Assembly (NCBI GenBank): GCA_903839875.1
Contig: CAIMDZ010000095.1
Location: 1 to 37,806, forward strand
Length of the DNA stretch: 37,806 nucleotides
Source: an uncultured Bacteroidota bacterium
GTDB lineage: Bacteria > Bacteroidota > Bacteroidia > Chitinophagales > Chitinophagaceae
Direction: 5' to 3'
In this document: one piece after another, positions 8,309 to 16,735 of the stretch
How positions within the stretch are numbered: the first letter of the stretch is position 1
How the letters are laid out: every line of letters starts with the position of its first letter
Notes under the pieces: model-generated
The model's database searches: none
What the model saw: only the letters and a program-made list of their open reading frames with translations
Told to the model about the DNA's origin: nothing
Translations under genes and position numbers: made by a program

Positions 8309-8324
8309 CCCGATAGCTATCGGG
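8309..8324. repeat. 16-bp perfect palindrome CCCGATAGCTATCGGG
   Basis: A perfect palindrome, CCCGATAGCTATCGGG, lies 16 bases before the smpB start, flanked by CAAATTAC and CAAATTCC units. Palindromes of this sequence are familiar as dispersed repeats in Bacteroidota genomes. In RNA it would fold into a hairpin next to the smpB initiation region. Confidence 0.65.
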
Positions 8325-8340
8325 AACAAATTCCAAACAC

Positions 8341-8787
8341 TTGCCCGATAACGTTTACATAAAGAACCGCCCGGCTACCTATGAATATGCCATTGAAGAC
8401 AGGCTGGAAGCAGGTATTGTACTTACCGGTTCTGAGATAAAATCCGTGCGCAACGGCAAGGTAAGTTTCAATGACAGCTATTGCTTTTTCAGCGATGGAG
8501 AGTTATGGATAAAGAGCCTCCATATTGCAGAGTATGTTAATGCCGGTTATGCGGGTCATGCTCCCACCCGCGAACGCAAATTGCTGCTGAAGAAAAAGGA
8601 ACTGGCTAAGTGGTTCGCAAAAGTAAAGGAGAAAGGCTTTACTATAGTTCCATTAAGCATGTATGTAAACGACAAAGGTTACGCCAAGCTTCAGATAGGC
8701 CTTGGCAAAGGGAAGAAACTCCATGACAAACGGGAATCCACAAAATCGCGCGAAGTTGACCGGGAGATAAAACGCTACCTGAATTAA
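8341..8787 (+). CDS. smpB: SsrA-binding protein SmpB, TTG start
   Basis: SmpB binds tmRNA (ssrA) and delivers it to stalled ribosomes for trans-translation. The 148-residue product has the family landmarks IKNRPATYEYAIEDRLEAG, GSEIKSVRNGKVSFNDSY, ELWIKSLHIAEY, and the C-terminal basic tail GKGKKLHDKRESTKSREVDREIKR. The start is unusual. In frame, a stop (TAG at 8314-8316) lies nine codons upstream and no ATG or GTG precedes the conserved DNVYIKN. TTG at 8341 is therefore the most likely initiator. The stop overlaps the stop of the convergent oxidoreductase gene: both use the TTAA at 8784-8787. tmRNA itself is not in the window. Confidence 0.93.
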   Translation: MPDNVYIKNRPATYEYAIEDRLEAGIVLTGSEIKSVRNGKVSFNDSYCFFSDGELWIKSLHIAEYVNAGYAGHAPTRERKLLLKKKELAKWFAKVKEKGFTIVPLSMYVNDKGYAKLQIGLGKGKKLHDKRESTKSREVDREIKRYLN

Positions 8788-10112
8788 CTTACCTCTTCCT
8801 TAAATGAAATGCCATAGTGTGCAAGCTCCGTAAGCACAGGGCGATAAACAGAAATCATATTAGGCAATAGAACCCCCACCGGTGGTTTTATTTTCCCTCC
8901 AAGAACCAACCGGGTAAGTATTGCAATAGGCAGACCAACAGTTTTAGCCATAGCTGAGTGCTCCCTGTCGTCCCCTTCCACCACCATGGTGCTGGTAAGT
9001 TTTATCTTATTGCCTTTATGTATGTATTCAAACTCATGCTGCATTACCACCATATCTTTATCCTCAGGTGCCATAGCCCATTTTTCCTGCAAAATCTCCA
9101 GCAGTATATCAGATGAAGATTTCTTTCCCTGCGGAAGTGGTCTGTCTTCAAACAGGCCCAGCCACTTAAGCATAGAGATCACTTTGTCATCTGCTTCTAA
9201 CCCTAATTTTTTTGCTACATGTGGAATAAGAGAACCATGACCGTTTAGCATGGTTTTACCTGCAACCCAGGCAGCAAAAGTTTTTCCTCCAGTATCAAAA
9301 ACATCATCCTGACTGGTAAGCCCCAGGGCATTGATCGCATTCCATCCTTTGCAAAAGGAAGGATTGCGCAAAGTGGCCCGGAGAAAGGTTTTAATTTCGG
9401 GCACTTCATAAATATCCAGGTATCTCAAAGAATCCCTGTTGGGGTAATAGGCCAGTGAGCCAAGCCCGTCTACATGAATCTTCTTATTATGTTCAAACAT
9501 TTGCCCGTAAGGCACTTCCACATGCCTACCTTTATCCAGGTATTTAGCGCCTCCTAAGCCGGCAGTAATAACATTCTTTGGGTTCCAGCTAAATTTATAA
9601 TGCCATGGATTGTTATCACTGTCAGGAGCTATCAGCCCGCCGCAGTATGATTTAAAGCTGGTGATTGTTCCTGCTACACGATGAATACCATGTATTATCT
9701 TGTTGGCCGTCATATGGTCAATACCCGGATCGAGTCCCATTTCGCACATAAACATCAGGCCGGCATCGCGTACCTCCTTGTCCATCGCCTTCATTTCATC
9801 AGAGATGTAGGAAGAAGTAATCAGATTTTTTTTATGCTTCAGGCAATCTTTTGCCAGGTGAATGTGCAAATGAGGTGGCATCAGCGAAACAACAATATCT
9901 GCCCTTTTTACAAGTGGTTCCCGATCAGAAGATTTAGTGATATCTATCACAGCTGCCTCAGAATACTTATTTTTACCAATCTTTTGCCTGATAGCATCGG
10001 CATCGCCATCAGCGACGATTACTTTCCATTTATTACGGGGGGCATAGGTTAAAAGATATTGAATTAAAAAGGTGGAAGATTTACCCGCTCCGGCAACCAG
10101 TATTGTTTGCAT
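8784..10112 (-). CDS. Saccharopine dehydrogenase family oxidoreductase
   Basis: A 442-residue enzyme of the saccharopine dehydrogenase (glutamate-forming, Lys9-like) family. The N-terminal Rossmann motif is VAGAGKSS (residues 6-13), a GxGxxx variant seen in this family. VVSLMPPHLHIHLAKDC, LITSSYISDEM, and MCEMGLDPGIDHM (substrate-binding region) are strong family signatures. In eukaryotes the reaction belongs to lysine metabolism. In Bacteroidota the same family occurs as a stand-alone gene, and its substrate here is not proven; lysine or a carboxynorspermidine-like substrate are possibilities. There is no lysine pathway partner next to it. It converges on smpB with a 4-base overlap and has its own promoter element at 10156-10163. 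Confidence 0.87.
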   Translation of the reverse strand: MQTILVAGAGKSSTFLIQYLLTYAPRNKWKVIVADGDADAIRQKIGKNKYSEAAVIDITKSSDREPLVKRADIVVSLMPPHLHIHLAKDCLKHKKNLITSSYISDEMKAMDKEVRDAGLMFMCEMGLDPGIDHMTANKIIHGIHRVAGTITSFKSYCGGLIAPDSDNNPWHYKFSWNPKNVITAGLGGAKYLDKGRHVEVPYGQMFEHNKKIHVDGLGSLAYYPNRDSLRYLDIYEVPEIKTFLRATLRNPSFCKGWNAINALGLTSQDDVFDTGGKTFAAWVAGKTMLNGHGSLIPHVAKKLGLEADDKVISMLKWLGLFEDRPLPQGKKSSSDILLEILQEKWAMAPEDKDMVVMQHEFEYIHKGNKIKLTSTMVVEGDDREHSAMAKTVGLPIAILTRLVLGGKIKPPVGVLLPNMISVYRPVLTELAHYGISFKEEVS

Positions 10113-10155
10113 ATTATATTGTCATAAAACTGTCAAAACTGATAGAAAAACAATG

Positions 10156-10163
10156 CAAATGTA
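10156..10163 (-). promoter_or_regulatory. -7 element for the saccharopine dehydrogenase gene
   Basis: On the minus strand this reads TACATTTG followed by C, matching TAnnTTTG. It leaves a leader of about 35-40 nt before the ATG at 10112. No clear -33 box is seen. Confidence 0.45.
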
Positions 10164-10232
10164 ATATTATTGCTTAATAATTTTATAATTGCCTTTTATC
10201 TATATTTTTAATAAATACGTGAAACATCGAAT

Positions 10233-10667
10233 ATGACGAATGTAATATGGAAAAATTCCACCACTGACCTAAAAACGCTCAATGAACATTCAAAAAATAC
10301 CATGGCGCGCCACCTTGATATCGAATTTACGGAAATTGGTGGGAATTACCTGAAAGCGACTATGCCTGTGTGTCCTAAAACTCACCAGCCCCATGGTTTA
10401 CTTCATGGCGGGGCATCTGCCGCGCTGGCTGAAACCATAGGTAGTGTGGCCTCCTGGCTATCCATTGACAGGACTAAACAAATGTGTGTGGGTATAGAAA
10501 TTAATTGTAACCACCTGCGGGCAAAACAAAGCGGTGTAGTAACTGCAACAGCCGAACCCCTGCATTTAGGCGCCACCACTCATGTATGGGATATTAAGAT
10601 AAGGGATGAAAAAGAAAAACTCGTTTGCGTCAGCAGGTTAACTGTAGCTATTTTGAAGAAGAAATAA
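10233..10667 (+). CDS. Hotdog-fold thioesterase, PaaI/MenI-like
   Basis: A 144-residue single hotdog-domain acyl-CoA thioesterase. The signature HQPHGLLHGGASAALAET (residues 51-68) contains the HGG turn and the catalytic glutamate E67. The VGIEINCNHLR strand and GVVTATAEPLHLG follow as in PaaI and 1,4-dihydroxy-2-naphthoyl-CoA hydrolase (MenI/YdiI) proteins. The latter role in menaquinone synthesis is plausible for a Bacteroidota organism, but no men gene adjoins it, so specificity is left open. It is cytoplasmic, with no signal peptide. It is divergent from the saccharopine dehydrogenase gene and convergent with terC, 15 bases apart. Confidence 0.87.
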   Translation: MTNVIWKNSTTDLKTLNEHSKNTMARHLDIEFTEIGGNYLKATMPVCPKTHQPHGLLHGGASAALAETIGSVASWLSIDRTKQMCVGIEINCNHLRAKQSGVVTATAEPLHLGATTHVWDIKIRDEKEKLVCVSRLTVAILKKK

Positions 10668-10682
10668 ATAATGCTGTTTTTC

Positions 10683-11462
10683 TTAGTGTTCAATGTTTGG
10701 TTTGTTTGCTTTCGCAGGGAAATTAAACAATAGGCTTGTAGTAACAGGGATAAGGAATAAAGCGATGGTTACTACTGATGTTATCCAGTTTGCATTGGGA
10801 TTTTCAAATACCTGAGTTATAGCGGCTCCGGGATAAAAATGTTCATAAAAAGACAGGGTAAGTTTTATCCCTAATAATCCGATCACCGTAAACGCGCAAG
10901 CCTCAAGGAATGGGTAATGCTCCATTAATCTTACAAATCCCTGGGCTACAAAACGCATAGCCAGAATACCAATAAACACACCTAAAAGAATAATAAGTAT
11001 ATTACTGGAATAAGCAACTGCCGCAAAAACATTATCCAGTGAGAAGGCCAGGTCCATTAACTCAACCGAAATAACAGTTGCCCAAAAAGGCCCCAACCCA
11101 CCAAACCTTACCGGGGATAGTCTGCTTTTCTCTTTATCGGGATCAGTTACTTTACCTGCCACCCTGTTTTTCTTAACATACCACTGAATAGCCAGGTACA
11201 AAAGGTAAATACCACCGGTGCCTTTAAGCCACCAGATCTTTACCAGGTAAGCAGCCAGTACCAGGCAAATACCCCTGAAAACGTAAGCTCCGATGATCCC
11301 GTATCGCAATGCCCTCTTTCTGTCTTGCCGGGGCAGTTTCATTACCATGGTTGCCAGAACTGCAGCATTGTCTACGGAAAGCAGGCTTTCAATAAAAAAT
11401 AAATTGACGATAATCAAACTACTCCCGAGGGGGTCATGAATTAGCTGCTGCAGGTTACTCAT
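10683..11462 (-). CDS. TerC family integral membrane protein
   Basis: A 259-residue inner-membrane protein with about seven hydrophobic helices. The two TerC repeats each carry the acidic signature in a helix: ESLLSVDNAAVLATMV near residues 25-40 and DLAFSLDNVFAAVAYSS near 135-151. Positively charged loops (KLPRQDRKRALRYG) follow as in the family. TerC/Alx proteins are linked to metal ion (manganese, calcium) export and to tellurite resistance; the family assignment is firm but the transported ion is not shown. No ter genes are adjacent. The upstream 288-bp spacer is long for this genome and holds two stem-loops that could regulate it. Confidence 0.88.
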   Translation of the reverse strand: MSNLQQLIHDPLGSSLIIVNLFFIESLLSVDNAAVLATMVMKLPRQDRKRALRYGIIGAYVFRGICLVLAAYLVKIWWLKGTGGIYLLYLAIQWYVKKNRVAGKVTDPDKEKSRLSPVRFGGLGPFWATVISVELMDLAFSLDNVFAAVAYSSNILIILLGVFIGILAMRFVAQGFVRLMEHYPFLEACAFTVIGLLGIKLTLSFYEHFYPGAAITQVFENPNANWITSVVTIALFLIPVTTSLLFNFPAKANKPNIEH

Positions 11463-11750
11463 GATTTATTGACCATTTCAATTATTGAGTTATTTCCTTT
11501 TTTAAAAACCTGTAAAAGTAGCTATAAATTCGCCTTCAGCATCATTGAACTTCAACGGCTTTACTATTTGTTTACATTTACACTAACAGATGCAACAGAG
11601 TGCGGTAACACACGCACCTGGCTGCGAATTAAAACACGGTATCGCGTCCAGCATATTCTGTCCGGGTTGCCTTTCCTGCTGGATATTATTTTCCTTGCCG
11701 GGAAAAACAGGACCATAAAACATTTAATTCAAAAAGGATTTCGAAAGCTG
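11463..11750. other. Spacer upstream of terC with two stem-loops
   Basis: No convincing protein is encoded here. Two hairpins stand out from the A+T-rich surroundings: GTGCG/CGCAC at 11600-11617 and TCCAGCA/TGCTGGA arms at 11647-11653 and 11677-11683. On the minus strand they would lie in the terC 5' leader or in the DUF4476 gene's 3' region. TACTTTTA at 11513-11520 (minus) is a weak -7 candidate for terC. I looked for a yybP-ykoY manganese riboswitch and did not find its core. Confidence 0.3.
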
Positions 11751-12557
11751 TCAATGATTGTGACTTACAAAATCATTCAGCGCCTCTTTACCTGAGCTGA
11801 AACTAAACACATTATTCACCTTGAAATAATTGTTGTTATCTACTGTTCTGCTAAACGCAGCTTTTGCCAGATCCAGTTTGCTGTCATCAAAAGAGAACAA
11901 ATTGCAAAGCTCAATTACCTGGTCTGTAGTAAAATAATTATTGCTCAAAATCGTTTTTGCAGTAGACAATTTGGCATCATCGAATGAAGTATTCGCAATA
12001 GTTTTTTTCATTTCGTTGAATGTACCCCGATCCATTGCTACAGGTCCTGCTGGTTGTTCCTGCACATTGTCGTTGTATGATCTTGATGCCACATTGTTTT
12101 GCCTCTGCTGGCCGTAGTCCATTACATACTCATCTCGTTCGGGGTGGTAATCGCGCTCCACTTCGGTACATTTATGAAACTTAAGTTTTGGATAGCCCTC
12201 CCTGTTCCTGACTAATTTCAGTGTCATGTTCACTGCTTTATTATCAACCGGATCGGCAATCGTTATGGTTTTCCTGATAGCAGGTGTGCGGTTATCAGAG
12301 AATATTATCTCAATTTCGTTACCAAACTTGGGCAAACGTTCTACTCTTATCTTTGATGCAGGCACAGTATTTTGGCTCACACCGTTTAACACCAGCAGGA
12401 ATTGTTCTCCGGTTTCAGAATAAATAGAAAGTGTACTGGATTCACTATCCCAATGGCCCCCACCACCCTGGCGACGTTCGCCATACGCTTGTTGCTGTCC
12501 AAACGAAAAAGCAGGCGCAAATAACACAAACAGAAAAAATAATGCTCCTAGTTTCAT
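11751..12557 (-). CDS. Exported DUF4476 domain protein
   Basis: A 268-residue exported protein. A signal peptide covers residues 1-20 (LFFLFVLFAPAFSFG then QQ). Residues ~45-140 form a beta-rich domain with a charged YHPERDEY segment. The last ~95 residues, from GTFNEMKKTIANTSFDD to GKEALNDFV, form a helical DUF4476 domain of repeated FDDxKL units, a domain largely confined to Bacteroidota and a few other phyla. Function is unknown; envelope location is inferred from the signal peptide. A candidate -7 element, TATACTTG (one mismatch), is at 12578-12585 on the minus strand. Confidence 0.82.
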   Translation of the reverse strand: MKLGALFFLFVLFAPAFSFGQQQAYGERRQGGGGHWDSESSTLSIYSETGEQFLLVLNGVSQNTVPASKIRVERLPKFGNEIEIIFSDNRTPAIRKTITIADPVDNKAVNMTLKLVRNREGYPKLKFHKCTEVERDYHPERDEYVMDYGQQRQNNVASRSYNDNVQEQPAGPVAMDRGTFNEMKKTIANTSFDDAKLSTAKTILSNNYFTTDQVIELCNLFSFDDSKLDLAKAAFSRTVDNNNYFKVNNVFSFSSGKEALNDFVSHNH

Positions 12558-12866
12558 AACCGGATGATTTTAAATGCAAGTATAATAAAAATGATTTGAA
12601 AGCAATGTATTGACTAAGGAACTATGACAATTAGTATGCCAGACCGGTAAGCAGTCTCATAAAAAAATGCTAAAGAAGATTCCCATGGCACTTTAACGGG
12701 TATACGTGCCAGTATACAACTTTCGTGTTACCCGCCTTTTGATCAATTATTTTCGGCTTGCATTTCTTCATTGATGGCGTCAACTCACTTTACATTTTGT
12801 TTAACACAAAAAATTCGTCACCTATTTCCGGAACTGGCATAAACAGTATAACAAAAACATACAGCT
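12558..12866. other. Intergenic region between divergent DUF4476 and DUF4349 genes
   Basis: This 309-bp spacer must contain the divergent promoters of the two envelope-protein genes. TATACTTG at 12578-12585 (minus) is a near-consensus -7 box for the DUF4476 gene. TACATTTTG at 12791-12799 (plus) is a spaced variant that may serve the DUF4349 gene. GTATAC-type dyads (12700-12717) are seen but are short. I see no coding sequence. Confidence 0.35.
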
Positions 12867-13760
12867 ATGTCCTCAAAAAAATTATTGTGGTTGTTACCAC
12901 TTTTTTCATTGGCTGCCTGCAATGGTGTTGGCAACCGTGAGTATACCAAATCATCTGCTCCCTCCGCTAATGCAATCATCGAAACCTCCGACAGCACAGC
13001 TGTCCCGGCTGCCAATGCACCCATTAACTCACCGGCGCGCAAGGTCATACATACTGCAGATTTTCATTGCAAGGTGAAGAATGTTTTCACAGCTACTACA
13101 AAATTAGAACAGCTTGTAAAATCAGTTGGCGGTGTGGTGCAGGAAAGCCACATGGACAATAGTGATATGGAAACGAACACCTGTTATTATACTGCAGATT
13201 CCCTGCGGCAAACAATGACCTATAAAACCACAGCGCAGCTATCATTGAGAGTACCTTCCTTTTACCTTGATTCTGTGATCAATGCGATTCCCGGCCTGAC
13301 CAGCTTTATTGATTCACGCACCTTAAAACAAAGCGATGTTACCTACAAATACCTGACCAATGAACTAAAGAACCAGGTTGGCGGGAACAACAACGCCTCT
13401 AAAACAAAGAAAAGTAAAATGACTGCAGAAGCACAGGAGTATGACAACGACAGAACCGAACAAAAAATAGACCGGAAGGTGGAGAATATGCAATTGCAGG
13501 ATGACATCAACTATGCAACAGTAACAGTCACTCTATCGCAAACTGAGCAGGTGATGGTACAAAATATTGTAAATACAGATTATTATTCAAGGCCTCCTTT
13601 CGGGATGCAATGCAGGGCCGCACTTAGCTCTGGCTGGGAATTTGTCATGGGTTTTTCAATACTACTGCTTAGAATATGGCCTTTGATGCTTTTACTGGCA
13701 ACCGGGTTATTAATTTTCAGGATCTATTTTCGCAAACAGGCTGTACCTGTCCGGAAGTAA
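12867..13760 (+). CDS. DUF4349 lipoprotein
   Basis: A 297-residue protein. A lipoprotein signal peptide ends in LFSLAAC (lipobox Cys at residue 18). The DUF4349 domain runs from about residue 60 (IHTADFHCKVKNVFTATTKLEQLVKSVGG) to 235, with the family's beta-alpha-beta opening, the VPSFYLDSVINAI strand-helix, a charged helical insertion, and LQDDINYATVTVTLSQ. A C-terminal membrane segment (about 255-285) is followed by a basic end, KQAVPVRK. DUF4349 proteins are envelope-anchored and of unknown function. Having both a lipobox and a C-terminal membrane helix is usual in this family. It is divergent from the DUF4476 gene and closed by a hairpin terminator at 13771. Confidence 0.85.
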   Translation: MSSKKLLWLLPLFSLAACNGVGNREYTKSSAPSANAIIETSDSTAVPAANAPINSPARKVIHTADFHCKVKNVFTATTKLEQLVKSVGGVVQESHMDNSDMETNTCYYTADSLRQTMTYKTTAQLSLRVPSFYLDSVINAIPGLTSFIDSRTLKQSDVTYKYLTNELKNQVGGNNNASKTKKSKMTAEAQEYDNDRTEQKIDRKVENMQLQDDINYATVTVTLSQTEQVMVQNIVNTDYYSRPPFGMQCRAALSSGWEFVMGFSILLLRIWPLMLLLATGLLIFRIYFRKQAVPVRK

Positions 13761-13770
13761 TGAAAACAAG

Positions 13771-13810
13771 ATACCCCGCCGCTAAACCAGTGACGGGGTA
13801 TTTTAGTTTT
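13771..13810. terminator. Hairpin terminator between convergent genes
   Basis: Arms ATACCCCG (13771-13778) and CGGGGTAT (13794-13801) enclose a 15-base loop and run into TTTTAGTTTT on the plus strand. It lies between the convergent stops of the DUF4349 gene and the large T9SS gene. The plus-strand T-tract is the stronger one. Confidence 0.7.
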
Positions 13811-13820
13811 AAAGCCGAAT

Positions 13821-16433
13821 TTATTTGTTTATTGTAATTTTTTTAGTCACCGCCGCTCCATCTATATAAATAGTGACGGCATATATGCCGGGTGGAAGAT
13901 TGTCTGCTATAACAGGCAGTTTATTATTAACAGTACCCTGGAAATCTTTGGAGTACACTGCACGCCCCTGCATATCAGTCATTACTACATTAACCTGCTT
14001 ATTGACCGGTGTTGCAAATTCAATATTGAAAGAGCCCTCACTGGGGTTTGGAACAATGCTGATATTATTCTGCGGACCAGTTAAATCCGGAACATCTACT
14101 CTTGCTTTTACACGAACCGTGTCAGAGTGGGTGCTTGAGCACCCGTTATTATCAACGGTGACTGTGACGCTAAACGTGCCCGTCCCTGTCCAATGAACCG
14201 ATTGAGGCCCTGGGCCCGTACCGGGAGTAGCAATACCACCACTGAAATTCCATGTATAGGTAGAGCCAGCCGGAGCAGTTCCGGTATAAGTAACGGTCAC
14301 ATTAGTTCCGGTGGTAGTAACATGCAATGACTCTGTAAAGTTGGCTACAGGAGTACCCGGAGTAATTGAAAGCGTATCGGGTGTGCCATTGCCACAGGAA
14401 TTTGAAGGAGTACAAATTATCAGGCCGGTTCCAGTACCTACCGTAGCAGACAGAGAAGTTGAGGAACTGGTTCCGGACCATCCGCCACTAATAGCCTGCC
14501 AATAGAAACCGGTTGCACCGGAAGAGGTAGCAGAGAATACCGCTGTGGTAGTTCCGGTACAAGGAGGTGTAACAATAGTAATCACTGGTTTGGCAGGTAA
14601 TGGCGCCGGTGTAACGTTGAAAGTATGCGATTCACCTTGTCCGCATGAATTGGTACCATAAACCACAATTGTTCCGGTACCAGTACCAACAGTTCCGGTG
14701 AAGGTCGTATCAGTGCCTGAGCCGCTCCAGCCTGTTCCTGTAACTATCCAGGTATAACCGGTTGCGCCGGGGATTGACTGTATCATATAGGTAACAGGGG
14801 TTCCGGGGCAAGGGCTGGTAATAGTCGTAATCAATACAGGCTGGTGTGGCTTGGGGCACATTTGTACATTAGCCCACCAGGTATCCCAGTTAGCCGAAGT
14901 ACCTGCAACTGAGCTCTCTTGTATTGTCCAGAAGTCCTGATCGTTCCTTGGATCTATACAGGTACCGGAATAATCACCCCACCTGTTCTTTGATCCGCCA
15001 AAGGTTGTATAATAGGTTCCCAGGCCATGCCTGAAAATCTGGACAGGCCTGATGGAATCAACAGGGTCAGTATGCATGTGCAATGCAAATGCAGCGCAGG
15101 GATGCCTGGTTGTAGAAAATGTGCCACATCCAATCAGGACATCATCAGTGCTGTTCACCGCTATTGAAGAATAAGCATAAAAATTAACGGCAGTATTGTC
15201 GTTTATTTGTCCTATTTGCAATGGATTACCTAATGTATCTATCTGGTACCAGAAAATAGAGCTGCGGTTTCGTGTTCCTGTTGCAGGTAAAAAGGCGGTG
15301 TGGGTAGTCCATAATTTTCCGTTACGTTGCATCACGCTTGTGATACGATCGTCGCCAAGATCAATTTTATTGGTTATCCCTGATTGGGGGCCAAAATCAC
15401 TTGAACCTCCATTACCTCGCCAATGATTAGGATTAGTAGGTAACCCGACACTAGCTATAGAGGGACTGGCTACACTGCCCGTAATTTTCCATAAATTGAG
15501 TTGCCCGCTTCCAGAGTTCCATGTCTCAAGGCAAAATAAATTAGGCTCGTTCACATCCATTGTAACTGCCGGACAAATAGCAAACGAAGTAGGTTTAGAG
15601 ATTTTCACCGGTGGCACCAAAGTGGCCCCTGATTTAAGATTTGCGTAATCAAAAACATAAATAACTGCGCCACTTGCACCTCCTGAAACGTTAGGGAACA
15701 TATTGCCGGTGACAACGATCCATTTCTGGTTATATCCTACATTCGGAAAATCAAGCCATGCAGCATTGGTTGGGTCAACAGGAACTGAATATAAATGCCA
15801 CACACCTGTTGGATCATTGGTAGCAGAAACACCAATCAATAACGTAGAACTTGTAAATCCGGTACCATTCACAGCATCTGTAACAAGTATCCACCGTCTT
15901 GAGTACCGGTCGTAATGAACCCTGGGATCGAAAGCGCCTGTTCCGGAAGGCAATATTGCAGACCAGAAACCATCAAGACCTACATTATAAATATTATTTC
16001 CGACGCGATCCTGGATATGGATACTCGTATTTATGGCAGTAACGGCGTATTGAGAGTCAACAGCGCCATGTGTATCTGGCGGAATAGCGCTTCCAGATGA
16101 GTATGTGGATTGGAAAGTATCATCCGGAGCCGGTGAAACCGGGAGCATTGGCTCGTGGTAGTGATCATCATTAGGGTCTGCTGCCGGCGGCTTGTACAGT
16201 CGTACTTCTGATGCAGGTGCATGCCTGTGCTCCATCCTTCCTTCTTCTTCCGCCTCATCAAAAGGCATTTTACGCTTAAAGGGCATCGGATGTTCTTTGT
16301 AATAATTTGCCAGTTCGGTAAAATTTACATCAACTTGTTTGCAACCAACACAATTTTCAGGTACCTGGGCAGATAAGCCTAATGATGAAAATAAAATAAC
16401 AATAACGACTAAATAAAATTTACTATTAAACAT
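13821..16433 (-). CDS. Large T9SS type A cargo protein with PKD-like domains
   Basis: An 870-residue secreted protein. A signal peptide (residues 1-22, ending GLSA) is followed by a cysteine-containing linker. A ~400-residue region holds repeated blade-like motifs (HYDRYSRRWILVTDA, WLDFPNVGYNQKWIVVTGN, DRITSVMQRNGKLWTTHTA), suggesting a beta-propeller. Next come two or three PKD/Ig-like domains rich in G and T (from VLITTITSPCPGTPV to the HSDTVRVKARV end). The last ~75 residues are the type A sorting domain (ISIVPNPSEGSFNIEF, MTDMQGRAVYS, LPPGIYAVTIYIDG). Export is by Sec and then T9SS to the cell surface or outside. No catalytic motif is recognised. The gene is monocistronic. Confidence 0.85.
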   Translation of the reverse strand: MFNSKFYLVVIVILFSSLGLSAQVPENCVGCKQVDVNFTELANYYKEHPMPFKRKMPFDEAEEEGRMEHRHAPASEVRLYKPPAADPNDDHYHEPMLPVSPAPDDTFQSTYSSGSAIPPDTHGAVDSQYAVTAINTSIHIQDRVGNNIYNVGLDGFWSAILPSGTGAFDPRVHYDRYSRRWILVTDAVNGTGFTSSTLLIGVSATNDPTGVWHLYSVPVDPTNAAWLDFPNVGYNQKWIVVTGNMFPNVSGGASGAVIYVFDYANLKSGATLVPPVKISKPTSFAICPAVTMDVNEPNLFCLETWNSGSGQLNLWKITGSVASPSIASVGLPTNPNHWRGNGGSSDFGPQSGITNKIDLGDDRITSVMQRNGKLWTTHTAFLPATGTRNRSSIFWYQIDTLGNPLQIGQINDNTAVNFYAYSSIAVNSTDDVLIGCGTFSTTRHPCAAFALHMHTDPVDSIRPVQIFRHGLGTYYTTFGGSKNRWGDYSGTCIDPRNDQDFWTIQESSVAGTSANWDTWWANVQMCPKPHQPVLITTITSPCPGTPVTYMIQSIPGATGYTWIVTGTGWSGSGTDTTFTGTVGTGTGTIVVYGTNSCGQGESHTFNVTPAPLPAKPVITIVTPPCTGTTTAVFSATSSGATGFYWQAISGGWSGTSSSTSLSATVGTGTGLIICTPSNSCGNGTPDTLSITPGTPVANFTESLHVTTTGTNVTVTYTGTAPAGSTYTWNFSGGIATPGTGPGPQSVHWTGTGTFSVTVTVDNNGCSSTHSDTVRVKARVDVPDLTGPQNNISIVPNPSEGSFNIEFATPVNKQVNVVMTDMQGRAVYSKDFQGTVNNKLPVIADNLPPGIYAVTIYIDGAAVTKKITINK

Positions 16434-16735
16434 AAAAAAACTATAAGGTGTATTAATGATAAGTTTGCAAGTTAAACAAAAGTCAATATACCAGCAATTT
16501 TTATAAATAAAAACAATAAGAATAGGAATAATTTTAAATAACCCACTCTATTTAAAATCAAGGGTTTCATTCGTAAGGTGAGATACTCCTTTTTCACTTT
16601 TCTAAGTTGAAAAAATAAGTTCCGCTTTGACAGGTACATTATTTATGTACTGATACAGGTCATTGCTTAAAGTTGATATTGGCAGTAATTTTACAAATAG
16701 TACATTTAAACTTCTTTTCTGAAATTTATACCAGT
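16434..16735. other. Intergenic region with a 17-bp inverted repeat
   Basis: This 302-bp A+T-rich spacer separates divergent genes. It holds a dyad, GTACAT-TATTT-ATGTAC, at 16634-16650, about 86 bp before the CHAD gene start. The symmetry and size suit a dimeric regulator site. No coding sequence or clear -7 consensus is seen. Confidence 0.35.

Noticed and set aside
11463-11750. yybP-ykoY manganese riboswitch upstream of terC
   Set aside because: The conserved GGGGAGUA and paired core sequences are not present on the minus strand, though unrelated hairpins are.
11469-11795. 108-codon plus-strand frame across the terC spacer
   Set aside because: It overlaps the DUF4476 gene end, has no family resemblance, and its composition looks like translated spacer.
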